NCBI RefSeq assembly: GCF_010015445.1
Contig: NC_053127.1
Location: forward strand, 30,165,715-30,229,714
Direction of reading: 5' to 3'
Length of the DNA: 64,000 nt
From: Perca fluviatilis
Taxonomy: Eukaryota > Chordata > Actinopteri > Perciformes > Percidae
Of this stretch, positions 25,251 through 39,413 are shown in pieces. Numbering within the stretch: position 1 is the stretch's first letter; each line of letters opens with the position of its first letter. The notes beneath the pieces are model-generated. The model saw nothing but the letters and a program-made list of their open reading frames with translations, searched no databases and was not told the DNA's origin. Made by a program: the position numbers and the translations under genes.

Positions 25251-26740
25251 TTATTGCTGTTATTCAACATTTCAATGAAATTCATACTAATTAAAACCAT
25301 TCCCTCTTTTCCAACTATTCTCACTACTTTTTACACAATTATGCCAGCGATCTAATTTAGCTTTAGCAATTTAGCTTTTCAGCATTCAGAACATTTTCTG
25401 CAGGAAATGCATTTTATAAATATAATATTTGATTAGATTTCCTTCTCATGCTATAGACATTTGACAAAAGCTATAAAACAAGTCTCTCTCTGCTGTGTTT
25501 TCTGACTTTCAATCCCCAGACAAGGACACCGTTATTTCATCTTCTTTGAGTTTCGGCTATTAAAAAAACAATTCCTCGCCGGTAGTAAAGTTCGTAGTCA
25601 CACTCTATCATCACACTATATGAGGTAGTGTGTGATTACACCGTCTGAGAGGTAATTTTAAAGTGATGGTATTGTTTGTTTCTGTTGCTATGGAGATAAA
25701 AAGAATGAGTGTTTATGGCTGAATAGAGGTATGGCGTTATCAGCTGCGTAGTTTGAGGCAACATGCCAGTGCCAAAACCTTCTAATTAGCACTTCCGCCT
25801 TTTGGAAGCGCTCTGAAAACCCGAGAGGAATTTGATTTGACAGCATGAATTATGATCATATTTGTTCTGCTGCTAAGTACTGCGTGCTATCCTGTAATGA
25901 TCCTCTGGAGGTCAAACCTCTAAATCAGCTGTGAAAGAAACTTTGCAAAAATGTATCCTCATCTGTATCATTTCCATGGAAACTTACTTTAAAAGGACGA
26001 CTTTCTGTGCACTATTATGACAGAGAGGACTAAAAGCAAGGAAAATAGCCTCAGACACTGCCAAATCCCATTTGTTAATGATTCTTCACATGAATCTGTT
26101 TACAGCTATTGGATACCTCAGCATGTGAAAGAGGAGAGGCCACCAAGAGAACAATGGAGAGAGTAAATATTTGATCCATCTGTCTTCTCTGCTCTGTCTA
26201 GCTGTCATTACAAATAGATGTAAAAGATAGCATGGCTCGAGAGTATAGCAGTAACGACTCATAAACTGCTTGTGTGAGAAATGAAATATGATTTTAATTG
26301 AAGTATAAATGTTTATGTCAGTAGAAGAAACATCAAAGCCAGTACTGAAACTCTGTGTACAGCTGTGGCTGCTATCAGAGACTGCTAATAATGTTTATCC
26401 CAGTTGATGACCGAGTTTTCATTGTTGCATTTTTCAAGCAAACAAACACATCTTTTTGAATGGTTGTCTGTCAGTACGGAGTGTCTCAACATCCACTTCT
26501 CATTATTCAGGCCAGTTTCCATTCAGCTGAAGCACAATTAGAGAATCCAAAGTTGGCAGCAGGCCCCCAAGCCACAAGCACAGAGAAACACATACCTTAA
26601 AACACCCTTTGTTCTTGTTAGTGCATATGGATATATATAAATATTCCAATCTTGCAATTTTAATGGTCCAATGTGTGGGAATTTCTCCCATCTAGCATTG
26701 AGATCATATATCGCAATCAACTCTCTCGCACCACTCAGTT
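25251..26740. other. No gene seen
   Basis: AT-rich intergenic sequence, no recognisable exon or element. Confidence 0.5.
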
Positions 26741-27235
26741 CAAAGTACGTATTACAGCTCCGGTAGCCTTCACTCTTCAAAAAGCCGGTCTCTTGCTCTT
26801 TTCAGTCTCCTTTTTCTTTTTCTGGGTGAAGAAGAAGAAGAAGAAGACTCCTGTGCCTGAAATTTGGATTTTGAATACGTGTGGTCCTCCATGTTTCCTT
26901 CTTCAAACTTGCCGGGGTCGGGAAGCTACGATACCCATTAGCAGCATTAGCAGCACCTGTGAGTTTATCATGTGACAATGAAAACGTGAAAGGTGGAGCA
27001 GTATGTCCTGTATGTCCCTTACCGGCTAGCGTATTTCAAGATGGAGCATGAATATGGAGCGTCTACCCCAGTTCATGAGAATGCTAATGTAAAATTTCAA
27101 GCCAAAAGGAATACTTGGAATTTATGGTGGAGGTAAATATTCATGAAAAAGGACAAGTTTGGAAACGGGCAACACAGATTTTGATAATGAACAACTAAAC
27201 ACGTTACACACTGGACCTGTAAAGATAATTTTTTG
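26741..27235. repeat. Probable interspersed repeat
   Basis: gtggtcctccatgtttcctt, tcaagatggagcatgaatat, ggagcgtctaccccagttca and ccaaaaggaatacttgg are strings I associate with a widespread fish repeat. It includes a GAA run at 26828-26847. Ends are not defined. Confidence 0.4.
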
Positions 27236-27412
27236 GGGGCCTTTTTTTCACTTTTGATCTTTATTTGATAAAGGAGCTCAAAATTTGACAGGAAAGATGG
27301 GGTAGAGAGTGGGGATGACATGCAGCAAAGGGCTTTGAACCAGGGCTGCTGCGGTATGAAACTCAGCCCTAGTACATGGGCTCAACCAAGTGAGCTCACT
27401 GCTCATGTGCCT
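27236..27412 (-). mobile_element. tRNA-derived SINE
   Basis: Minus strand: A box region gtgagctcacttggttgagc, B box ggttcaaagcc, then ctttgctgcatgtcatcccc, actctctaccccatctttcc and tail tatcaaataaagatcaaaag. This is the standard layout of a common fish SINE whose 3' end reads tgtcctatcaataaaggc. Confidence 0.75.
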
Positions 27413-27696
27413 CTGATATGGAATCCTTTTTCTGGATTTGCTTATGAAACATTTTCAAAATCGTTTAAAGTCTCCCACTACTCAAAAATGTGTTTGTTTA
27501 TTGTTAATTCATATTGTGATGTTTGAGCTGTACTGTGCAGAATGATGTATGTGCAGAGTTTGACACCAGAAGGCTGCTTTCACATTTGTCTGCTGAAATG
27601 GGAAAGTTGCTTAGTACTCACTCATTTGGAAGCCAATTGTGGTCCGAAATTGTGATGTAGAAACTTTAGACCTCCAGCGCACATTAGGCGTGTGCC

Positions 27697-27854
27697 CAGG
27701 GGCGTCGGACTGGGAGGAAAAAGGGGACTGAGTACCCAGGGGCCCTCATGTGAGGAGGGCCCAAAAAGATGCTAGAATGAATAGCTGTGGATGCGGGGAG
27801 GGGCCAATATAAAATGCCTTTCTACAGCGCCCAGAATATAGTGCTACGCCCCCG
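27697..27854. mobile_element. hAT MITE with perfect 8-bp target duplication
   Basis: caggggcgtcggactggg ... gtgctacgcccccg, 158 bp, flanked on both sides by cgtgtgcc (27689-27696 and 27855-27862). Imperfect CAGGGGCGT inverted ends. A second copy of the family lies at 17984-18140. Confidence 0.85.
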
Positions 27855-27862
27855 CGTGTGCC

Positions 27863-28675
27863 ATATTGTTCACGATAATACCGGCATAAATCTTAATGTG
27901 ACATTTGTCGTATCACTGTATTCATGGTATTGTGAGGCAGCAACACACATGGCTGAGGAGTTAGTTCAAAAAATGGAAACAATTCCAGAAAAACAAACAG
28001 AGAAAAATATCTGAGGTTCCTCAGGGAACATACTCAGTCATCTAGTAATTCTAACTATAAGACGAGTTGTGTCAGGATCTGACTCAGTTCAGTTGACAGC
28101 GATTAATCAATCATGACATTGTACGTTCTGATTGCAGTAATTCATCGGAGCAGCGAACCCTAGGCTGGAGTTAGTTTGAGAATCGCCAGCTGCCTGCACA
28201 CGTTTTACCCAATATGGTCTGCACTGAGTTAAAGTTAGTTTAAAGTTTGGTATTGATCAGCTGGACTCAGCTGACTAATGTCCGTTCTTTTTAAAAGAGC
28301 GCCGATCCACAGCTCTCACACTATGAATACAGTGGCTGGCTGTATAAGACCATGTGATATTTATTCAATAATATTATATTAATATTTATATTGTAGTACA
28401 CATACTATAGCCTACTGAAACAATTACATATATATACACTAATGGAATATTTGTCTGTCCTGTTCATATCATGTTGAACTGAACTGTATTTGTCAGACAA
28501 AATAAGCAATTTGAAGATCACTTTGGACTCAAGGAGCTAAATGGAAATGCAATTATTTCTACACATTCTATAAATGAAATTATTAATATAATCCACACTT
28601 GATTAAAATAAATCACCATAAAGTAAAAAATGGCTAACGGATTATACATGTTTGTACTCAACGTAAGGATAATGA
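27863..28675. other. No gene seen
   Basis: AT-rich intergenic sequence without recognisable features. Confidence 0.5.
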
Positions 28676-29165
28676 TGATAAGATAAGATAATCCAAATCA
28701 GGATCATGTTTATTTACTGCATAGTAACACAACGTCCCTGAACATAACGATCAAATACAGCTGGCACCAATCCCTCAATTAAAAACTTTATTTTTTTATT
28801 ATCATAAAACCATGGCATTTTCCCAACTTCACTGACGATGATATCATGATGTATACATTGTAAAGACTTAACAAAGCTTTTTTAAATATTATACATGTTT
28901 TATGTTGTTATATATACTAGTTATGTAGGTTGTAAATTGTATTCTATACTTGTATATACAGTATCTACATTCTTTCATTCCTCTAAGTATATTTCTTTCA
29001 GTAGTTGTTCTGGCTTTTTTTAATCTTGCTATCTTATTTCATTTTTATCTTATTTATTATTTCTAGTATATTTATTTTATTGTATGTGTGAGTGAGTATG
29101 TGTGTATGTCCCTGTAACTTGCTACTGTAACACAGTGATTTCCCAATTTGGGATGAATAAGTCTT

Positions 29166-29236
<71 letters not shown>
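28676..29236. mobile_element. LINE-type 3' ends with TATC microsatellite tail
   Basis: agataagataatccaaatca at 28680 looks like the reversed tail of one copy. A second, forward copy ends actgtaacacagtgatttcc caatttgggatgaataagtc and runs into the TATC array. Such tetranucleotide tails follow several fish LINE families. No coding part is recognised. Confidence 0.5.
29167..29236. repeat. TATC microsatellite
   Basis: About 17 units of ctat/atct, uninterrupted. Confidence 0.95.
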
Positions 29237-29749
29237 GCATCTATATATACTCAGTCAGGGCCTTTAAGCTAGAGCTAGCCCTGTATGTAAGCTCTTCTAA
29301 TAATGTATCCAGAATAACTGCTATTAAGGTTTTACACAGCAAACAAAGAAGACCAGATAGACATTTTTTCCTACGATCTCAGGCCAGATTAGAGGATGCT
29401 CCAGTTATAAAGCGGCTTTCGAGTTATGTGGAGTAGTTACATGTCTGAAGCAGGCCTGTAATTGGTGATGAAAGGGGGCCGTTTTCCTCCACACTACTTT
29501 GTTTTGAGGGCTTTTGTGCTCCTTTTGTTAAAAAAGTAAGATCAAAAATTGTGAGTGCTGCTGCGAGGAGCAGCAGGGCCCAAAGACCCTGTCAGACTGA
29601 TCACTGCTGAGGACCTACGGACAGACAGAAGGCTGTTTGAGTGAGCTCTCCTAACGTCTGGGCCTATTATTTCATAACACATATGTAAGATACAATTACA
29701 GCTGATTGAAGTGGACATTCATACAGTATACTCTGTCCTAGGATGACAT

Positions 29750-31344
<1,595 letters not shown>

Positions 31345-31640
31345 ACACCGGCCAATTTATTAGGTATACCTGAACAATCTAATGCAATTCAATACAACAG
31401 CTCTGCCATAAACTCTTAACTCTACCGTGTTGACTTTATTTGTGTCCTCCGTAATTATGTGTGTGTGGGGGGGAAGCAGAATATTAGAAACACCTCTGAA
31501 AAGAATGTAGTCCAGTGCAACACCATCACCAACTATTACCTCAATGCTAAAACATTTTTTAATTAACACCTCTTTGACAATTAACAACAAACCATTAACA
31601 TTAAATGCATCGTAAAAGTGGACTTTATAGCAGAGCAGCT
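31345..31640. repeat. Interspersed repeat starting ggccaatttattaggtatacc
   Basis: accggccaatttattaggta near 31347 is the signature end of a widespread vertebrate interspersed repeat (cggccactttattaggtacacc). The downstream limit is not visible. Confidence 0.5.
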
Positions 31641-33025
31641 ACAGTCAGTGTATATACAATATTCCCTCCTCTTAGTAACTGTGGTAGTAACATTATTAGC
31701 AACAGACTACATCAGTATTACATTGCATTTCCTCTTATTACATCACTTGTCATTAGTTTTCTATTTGTCATTTAGTAACCACCTGTTTTATGTCAGCTCC
31801 TGCTTGTTTTACAGTCAAGACACTGAAACAAGTTGTGATATCAATTAGACAACATGATAACACTGTTCATTTTATTCTGTTTATTTAATAATAATTGGAC
31901 CAAAAGCACCTGTTATTTTGCAAGGTTTGTATTCAATTCTTGGTTAAAAAAAAACAAAACCAAATGCGGAGTAAAAAATGATGTTCATCGGGTAATAATT
32001 TCCATTTTTAAAGTAATGTTTCCCACTGTTGGCAGGCAGCAAAGCAGGCAGTGTGCAGCCAGCGGGACTGGAGCCACTTTCAGCAAGAGAAAGGGCAGAG
32101 GGGCGCACAGGAAATGACCATGGCCCCATGGAGGCAAGTCAGAGGCCAGTGCTGCCAGTCCAGCTGCTGCAGCCCGGTGCTGAGGGAAACAAGGAAAGTG
32201 CCAGGTCAGTAGAGCATTTAGAGAAAGAGAGAGGCTGAGCACAAAGAGCCACAAGAGAAACACCCAGAGAGGCCAACATGTGTAGACAGGAAAGAAGTTA
32301 AAGAAAATCACAAATCCTCTTGAAACGCACACACAAGTGCTTTCATGGCCCAGAGACTAATTTTGAGTTTTTACATCTATACCCCTTCGGGGTTTTGATT
32401 TGTTAAGTAGCCTTGTCCACTTGGCTCTACGTCGTCAGGCTGGGGAGATCGGTGCATAGGCGCTCATAAATCATTTGTGTGCTGGCCACGGCTGCTCAGA
32501 CACATTGCTCAGGCATGTGGAGAAGGAGGAAGTACGCTAGTTTGATTCCCCGGCACGTCACTCCATGTAGAACCAAGGTGTTTTCGGAATCACTGAGCTT
32601 TTATTAGCAGCCGCCGCAGCTCCGAAAGGTGGTAATTGATTCTGGCAGAAGAGCACTGGCTCACAGTCAGACCAACATCGAAATGTAAACAAGCGGAGCC
32701 AGGATAATGTGGAATTTTTGGATAACCCGATACGGCCGTTAAAAGGATCAGTGCCACTGCAATAAGAGAAAATCATAAGATGGTACGAGTGAGATCGGTT
32801 TTAAAAAGGAAGTAAAATTAGCAAGCAGTCAAAGAGGAATCATGTGGATTGATGTTCTGCTGTTCACCTAAGTATGGACACTACACTGGTACAACGTGTC
32901 CATTGGTTACTTGTGTCAAACGTTTGTTGAGAAGGAAATGTGAAGGTATCAGTAGAACGATGTTTTATTGACAATATGGAAGTATTGATGTAACGTTGAA
33001 TGCCTTGTTTTGTTCTATATTTTGT
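31641..33025. other. No gene seen
   Basis: Intergenic sequence. The frames at 31854-32332 on both strands overlap each other and have no domains. Confidence 0.45.
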
Positions 33026-33096
33026 GTGGACCCCAGAATGAATAGTTGTTACTACGGTAACAACCAATGGGGATCCTAATCCTCCTAAATAAATAG
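33026..33096 (+). mobile_element. LINE 3'-end fragment
   Basis: gtggaccccagaatgaatag ttgttactacggtaacaacc aatggggatcctaatcctcc taaataaat matches the common fish LINE ending ccccaggaagagtagctgct...gcaacagctaatggggatcc. Confidence 0.6.
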
Positions 33097-33848
33097 GTGT
33101 TTCATTATGTCCGTTCACCCTCCATTCAGCCAGTCCGGTTTTCAGCTCCCCGCTATGAACGCGACCGCCACGTCAGACGAACTGAAAAGAGCCGCAACAG
33201 ACTTATCATCTATCAAAACAAAAAGCAGAAAGCAGACAAACAAAGATGTAGTTTGAGACTCCCAAAAGCGCCGACATGAAATGGTTCCTCCCAGCCAGGG
33301 ACCAGCGGTGATTACAGTAAGAAGCCCAGGCAGGGGCTTTCATGTGGGAACCATGATCTCATGTGCCCCTCTCAGCTTCAAGGCCAAAACATCTCTTCTT
33401 CTCCTCTGACTGCCGGTGACACAGACAGATAATTCCTTCCGCTGAACCCCCACCCCCAACCAACAGTTCAGCTCGGGACTGAAAGAGTCGTAGCAAATAA
33501 TTTGTCTCTCTTGTCTCGGCACCACCACAACTAACATACCTCAGTAACCCTGGTCTCATTTGGCCGAGAGGAGGAGGAATCTGAGAGCAATTGAGGTCTT
33601 GGCACTTCACAGAATTACGGCCCGGAGAAGATTTCCGACCTCGTCCTTCACAAATCCCTGACTTGCAGTTAATGGAATGAGTTTCTTTGCCAAGTTTTCA
33701 GGCAGATGTTTGAATCTAATTTTCCAAATTGTAACAAACGCATACTGAAAGAGTAAAGGAGAATCATTTAAATGCAAAACTTTATGTTGAGATTGAGAAA
33801 GACGACGTACTGGAGAGCTGAGATAGAATATGCATGAATGGAGGAGAG
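33097..33848. other. No gene seen
   Basis: Intergenic, moderately GC-rich. The overlapping minus-strand frames 33340-33610 have no recognisable domain. Confidence 0.5.
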
Positions 33849-33887
33849 CAGTGGTGGAAGAAGTATTCAGATCCTGTACTAAAGTTA

Positions 33888-34823
33888 TGGTGCGTTCTTT
33901 TTGTCCACCGAAGTCGTTTTACGAGTTGTTTTCCGGAGTTACGACCCGGAAGTTGCAAAAAGAACGCCCCCGAGGTCGTATTTACGACTCGTCAAGTCGT
34001 CTGAACTCAGAGGACCCCGAGCTCACTTTCAAAGATGGCTACGTCGTGCATCACACGTAGTAAACATTGTGGTTATCTACAATTTTAAGCACTTTTGTCT
34101 TTGTTGTAACCAAATGAAGAAGTCGTACACATAGTGCTGTATACTGCTACCTATAGGCATGTCTCTACAGTCTTATTAGGAGTTAAACATAGCGCTGTAT
34201 ACTGCTACCTATAGGCATGTCACTACAGTCTTATTAGGAGTTAAACATAGCGCTGTATACTGCTACCTATAGGCATGTCTCTACAGTCTTATTAGGAGTT
34301 AAACATAGCGCTGTATACTGCTACCTATAGACATGTCGCTACAGTCTTATTAGGAGTTAAACATAGCGCTGTATACTGCTACCTATAGGCATGTCGCTAC
34401 AGTCTTATTAGGAGTTAAACATAGCGCTGTATACTGCTACCTATAGGCAGGGTTTGCTACAGCTTTATTAGTTATTATTTTGTAGCTTGTGCAGCTGAAA
34501 TTGGCTAGAGACGCTCGGTTGCTATATGACAACAATGGCTTTAAGCCGAGTCTTGAGCAGAAAGCAGAGCAGTAGCCTAACGTTAACGTTAATCAAAACG
34601 TAATTTTCATGTATCAAACTGTGAAATATATGTGTGTAATATGTCAATAACTGGGTGAATAGAATCCTAAATGTTACAAAAATTTTTTACAAAAATCCAT
34701 CTTTTCTCCGACTCGTAGTATTGTGTTACAAAAAGAAGGCAACAACCCGCGGTTATTTTCGACACGGATGTGACGTCACGCTCGAGCTAGTAGTCGCGAT
34801 TACAAGACAAAAAGAACGCACCA
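33888..34823. mobile_element. Nested DNA element with TA target site
   Basis: Ends are perfect 18-bp inverted repeats, TGGTGCGTTCTTTTTGTC at 33888-33905 and its complement at 34806-34823, each flanked by TA. Further inside, tccggagttacgacccggaa and tcgtatttacgactcgtcaa are themselves partly palindromic. No transposase. It carries a 58-bp minisatellite. Confidence 0.8.
34131..34478. repeat. 58-bp minisatellite, six copies
   Basis: The unit atagcgctgtatactgctac ctataggcatgtc... starts at 34131, 34189, 34247, 34305, 34363 and 34421, an exact 58-base period. The copies are almost identical (atagtgctg in the first; tctct/cact/cgct variation), and the last is truncated. Near identity suggests recent expansion or conversion. 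Confidence 0.95.
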
Positions 34824-35423
34824 TAAAAGTACTAATGCCACAAAGTAAAAGTCCGGCATTGAAAACTTTACTTAAGTAAAACTATGCAAGCATCATCATG
34901 AAAATGTACTCAAAGTACTAAAAGTAAAAGTTCTCAATGCAGAAGAATCCTCCCGTTGTAGAAAGTGTAAAGGATCCAACCAGTTGCGTCTAATCATTTC
35001 AGCTGGACTTGTAGGCCGCTATATTATTGGGTAGTTTAATTTATAATATAACATCAGATTTTATAAACTACATGTGTTTTATGTGCAACAATCTTAATTT
35101 GTAATGTAACTAAAGCTGTAACAGATGAATGTAGTGGAGTAAAAAGTCCAATATTTCTCTCTGAAATGTAGCGGAGTAGAAGTAGAAAGTGGCATGAAAA
35201 GAAAATACTCAAATAAAGTACAAGTACCTCAACATTTGTACTGAAGTACAGTACTTGAGTAGATGTACTTAGTTACATTCCACCACTGATGGAGAGCAGG
35301 ATTTCTAGCCCCTTCTCTGTCACTCCAAATGCCAAATGATCTCCAGCCCTCCGTTTTTCCTTAATCAGCCTTCATTAAAGTCTGACCTTCACCTCAATAG
35401 AAACCAGCCAATTGAAAGTGTGT

Positions 35424-35428
<5 letters not shown>

Positions 35429-35519
<91 letters not shown>

Positions 35520-35520
35520 G
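35429..35520. repeat. TG microsatellite
   Basis: About 45 TG units with one cgt interruption near the end. Confidence 0.95.
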
Positions 35521-35885
35521 ACACAGAAAACTCAGAGTGCACACGCAAAGTACAAACCTTAACAATTTTCCATTCTTCTTTTAAACACCTCTCATGTCTC
35601 ACCACACGCCCTGGCTAAGTGGCTCTGATATATCAAAGGCGTAGCTGTGAAATATTGCAAGGATGAATGATTCTGAGATTCATTCCGCAGTCCTCATCAA
35701 AGTCTCCTCAAGTACCCGAGCCGAAATAGAGCCGGACACACAGCTGCACCTCGTTGAGGGCCTGGGCTGATTTAATCTGTGCTAAACATGATCTAATTTA
35801 AAGCTAATGTGGCCCTTGTGTGGTCGAAGTGCAGCACAACTTCAGACAATCAAACTGATAAGAAGAAGTGACCTCTGGTGAAAGT
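35521..35885. other. No gene seen
   Basis: Intergenic sequence between a TG microsatellite and a hAT-like MITE. Confidence 0.5.
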
Positions 35886-36257
35886 CGGGGCTGCACGGTA
35901 TGAGGGACATACGCGATCAGCGATATTCCTCGCGATAAATAAACAGATATTAAAGCGTATTCAGCTCTGCATTTCTGCTGCTTTCAGGATTCTGCTCAAA
36001 TACGACAGATCGCTTGTTGAATTTCAAACAAATAAAAGTAAATAATTTCTATTTTTCTTTTATTGAACAAATTGAACATTGAATTGAATATAAAAGGCAA
36101 CGCTAATTTTAAAGTGCAGTTTTCTACTGATATTTCCTTTCAACCAACACAAATAAACCTCTGAGTGTCTATCGCCATATAGCCTTTTCACGATGCGTTT
36201 ATTGCGGCAGTTGATATTGCGATTACGTTAAACAAACCATATATTGTGCAGCCCTAG
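35886..36257. mobile_element. hAT-like MITE (GGGCTGCAC ends)
   Basis: It begins cggggctgcacggtat and ends atattgtgcagccctag. Apart from the outermost two or three bases, the inverted ends read GGGCTGCAC(G/A)(G/A)TAT, a frequent fish hAT MITE signature. Flanks gtgaaagt and ttgaaaaa agree at 5 of 8 positions. Confidence 0.65.
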
Positions 36258-37545
36258 TTGAAAAAGGCCCCTTAGTTCCTCTGTTTTTCATGATTATCTG
36301 GCCCTGCGTGTTACCTGGCACCCGCTTCTCCAGAGCTGCTTGTCTGCTTGTTTGTTCTGTTTTTCTCAGTTTTCTTCAGTCGTTACTCTCTAACATGGAT
36401 AAAATGCGTCCTTCCCGGATTAACCAAATTCAATGAAAATTGTATGCAAATTTAGACGGTCTCCCAGTGAGCACTCAGCTCAAAGTGGCACCTCTACGCC
36501 AGAGACGGATGATAGGTGGGACGCGGCCCTGGCCCCGTGTCCACCTGTCACAGCCGGTGATTGTTGAGCAGCAGTAATTGTTCCACGCTGGCATGAAAGC
36601 CAACAGGAAATCCCTCCAACAAAACGCCCGTCAGGCTGGAATGTTGGCACCCTGTGGTACTCGAATCTCTTGGCCCGGGGCAGCGCCGGCCAAGCTCGGG
36701 GGCCATGTGATGCAGCAAGGAATGCTGGAGGCCGACGTTGGGTCGGAGGGGCGACTCAGAGGTCCGTTGGTTGCGGGATAGCGGTGGGGAATGGCCGAGG
36801 CTAGTGGAGGAATTGGGGAGGGGATTTGGGGCCAGCAGCCGAGGCTGTAGCGCTAAATCCCCAGTTGGCAGGCTGAGGAGAGAAGTGTGATGGCCTCTGT
36901 GCTGAAGAGGCCGTCCATCACGGTGAAGTGCTCTGTGTCCAGTCTGTCAAACGTACCGGGAGCAAGGGGTACGCGGCAAGAAGCCCACTGATGGAGAGGT
37001 TAGGATCAATCTCATGTCCTTTCAGATCAGTCCAACTCAACAGAAAGTCAAGGAAAATCCCATTAAACGGGGAAAATTAGCGGTGCTTTTTTAATTAGAT
37101 GTCGAAAGCTTCAAGCTCACATAATTTCGAAAAGCTTTAAGCTTGATTTTTTTTTTATACTAACTAATTGCACTTCACAGAAGTTGCTTCTTTTCTCCCT
37201 CTGTGGCCCTTTTAACTGGAATAGACTTTTTTTTGCAAAGCAGCCTTATCCTGGAAGACATTTAGTGCATTTAATCGTTTTTTACTCATGAAAAGAATGA
37301 AAGCACATGACTTTTACAAGTAGATTTATCTGATGCCTTTTAATACAAAGCAATTAAATGAATTATGAAACAATTTGAATGTAGGCTTCTCTTGAAAAAC
37401 AGAGCAGCCGATTCCAGTGTGTTTGTCATGACTTAAAAAGCTGTCATCGGGGATGTTTTGTGACAAGCTAAGTGTCTGCCATCGGAATCTATAAGCACGG
37501 CCGCTGAACCAGCACAGCTGGGAATTGTGGTGCAATGTGGGACAA
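36258..37545. other. No gene seen
   Basis: Intergenic; 36580-36960 is relatively GC-rich but shows no exon. Confidence 0.5.
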
Positions 37546-37780
37546 AGATTGCGACGCAAAAATACTTCAGGGACCAGATTTGTGTAGGAATGCACTGTGA
37601 TCCAACCTCCCAGGCAATAATGGTTCCACCGCAGAGGAGAGACAGAGAGAGAGAGAGAGAGAGAGAAGGGAAGGAGACAAGAAAACAAGAGAAAATCTGT
37701 CGTAGGTCTTCATCTCAGTCTGTCCACTGTAATAATAAACACAACACATGACAAAACTGTTCACCATTTATGACAAGCTA
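37546..37780 (-). repeat. Arm 1 of a 235-bp inverted pair
   Basis: Complementary, with small indels, to 39414-39655: shared strings are tgtaggaatgcac(tg)tgatcc, aacctcccaggcaataa, ttccaccgcagaggagag, a GA-rich run, aggtcttcatctca, taataataaacacaacacatga and ctgttcaccattt. The conserved translation VMCCVYYYS.Q.EMKTYDRF in both arms simply reflects DNA similarity. Confidence 0.8.
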
Positions 37781-37923
37781 GACACACACACACACACACA
37801 CACACACACTTCTACTGAGAAACTCAAGACAGCTCGAGACTCGAGAAATTTTCGAACCATTCAGCAGATGGTTAATGTTTTGTCTTCGTTTGTTCGTGAG
37901 ACTTTGATGCCGACAGAGAGAGA

Positions 37924-37979
<56 letters not shown>

Positions 37980-38144
37980 AAGCTCCCTTAATCATTTACT
38001 CTGCGTAGGATAAACATTAAATGTGACCCCAATGGCTAAATGGATGGTTGCGGAAATTCTATTCTATTCGATGTTATTGTCATTCTACTGTGAAACACAA
38101 AAATCAGTTCCTCGGGGGGTCAAAACAGCCAAGCTCGGGTCACA

Positions 38145-38179
<35 letters not shown>

Positions 38180-39413
38180 AGCTTTATAATACAAACATGA
38201 ACCCGACCAAAAAGGCCGCTCCTGTCAGTCTCCAGCTGCGCCCTTCCATTAAGTCACACAGGGCCCTGAAAGGACAAATGTTTGTTTCCCTCTGCAGAAT
38301 TAATGAGGGCATCAGTTCCTGCCACCTCCGCTCTCCTCCAGACTGCGCCCGGCCACCGCTCTGCCTGGGCTTGAAAGCCAGAAGTAAATATTAGGACTTG
38401 ACTATTTAGAAAAGAGTTGGAAACGTGAAGCCCACAGCAGGGTCCATGAGAGGGACGGAAGGAGAAACCACCGGCAGAACATCTGAAATCTGTTCGCCAG
38501 CAAGATGTGACAGAGATGTGCGCTAATTGCTTTAACCCTTCACACCTACTTGCTCCTTGTAATGGCCCTCCAAGAGTGACTGGGTAACTCTGAAACAGAG
38601 CAGTAATGTGGGAATGTTTGGTAAGCAGCCAGCTCACACTTTTAGTTTAGTTAAGTAATGGGACTCTTGGGGGAATTACAGGAATTGTTGTGGCTTTGTA
38701 AATTATAGAGTGTGGTCCAGACCTACTCTATCTGTAAAGTATCTCGAGATAACTCTTGTTATGATTTGATACTATAAATAAAATTGAATTGAATTGAATC
38801 CTACAGTTGCAGAGCATCTTACTGTACTGTACTGTAGTGTGTGAAGGAGCCTGCATGTGAACTTATTCTCTGATCAGATCGAGCTGAACAGCCCATTGCT
38901 GAAGGACAAGTCTATATCCACGACGTTCCACTTCCAGGATTGCTCCGGTGCCGCCGGAAATTCCGCCGGATCTTTTCGCCCGGATGTCCTTCACCTTCCG
39001 TTTTCTCTGTGTAGGAATTCTAACCTCCGGTGGATTTGTGAGGACTATGGTTAGCTGCTCAGATCTCTGCAGGGTAAATCCAGACAGCTAGCTAGACTAT
39101 CTGTCCAATCTGAGTTTTCTCTCGCACGACTAAAACAACCTTTGGACGTACACACGTTCCACCAAAACAAGTTCCTTCCCGAGGCTATTTTGCAGAGGCA
39201 CCGTGGCTCCGTCCGGCGCTTAGCGGTGCCCAAGACGATTGTGATTGGTTTAAAGAAATGCCAGTAAACCAGAGCACGTTTTTCTCTCGTCCCGAAATGC
39301 TGTGTGGGTCTAGCCAAGACCCTCCTCCGCAGCGCCGTGGAGGAAGGTCTGGCAAAGCGAGACTACGATAGCGCTAATAAGAATATGAAACAGAGGCCAC
39401 GTTGTTATTGTCC
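37781..39413. other. Spacer of the inverted pair: microsatellites and interspersed repeats
   Basis: Contains CA runs at 37782-37810 and 38147-38177 and a GA run at 37915-37978. A LINE/SINE-type fragment lies at 38695-38797 (gtggtccagacctactctat ... ataaataaaattgaattgaa). A common fish repeat at about 38935-39370 ends in an imperfect hairpin, agaccctcctccgc / gtggaggaaggtct (39317-39350). Confidence 0.6.

Larger units (their letters stand above)
33849..35288. mobile_element. hAT-like MITE (CAGTGGTGGAA ends), split by a nested element
   Basis: Outer ends CAGTGGTGGAA (33849) and TTCCACCACTG (35278-35288) are perfect 11-bp inverted repeats. The flanking octamers gaggagag and atggagag share their last six bases. 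The body has the typical aagtaaaagtact / acttgagtagatgtacttag motifs of a common fish MITE. It is interrupted from 33888 to 34823 by a second element. A decayed second copy lies at 62551-63086. Confidence 0.8.

Noticed and set aside
32360..33020. Possible exon or element upstream of the LINE end at 33026
   Set aside because: No reverse-transcriptase frame or defined ends could be found in this segment.
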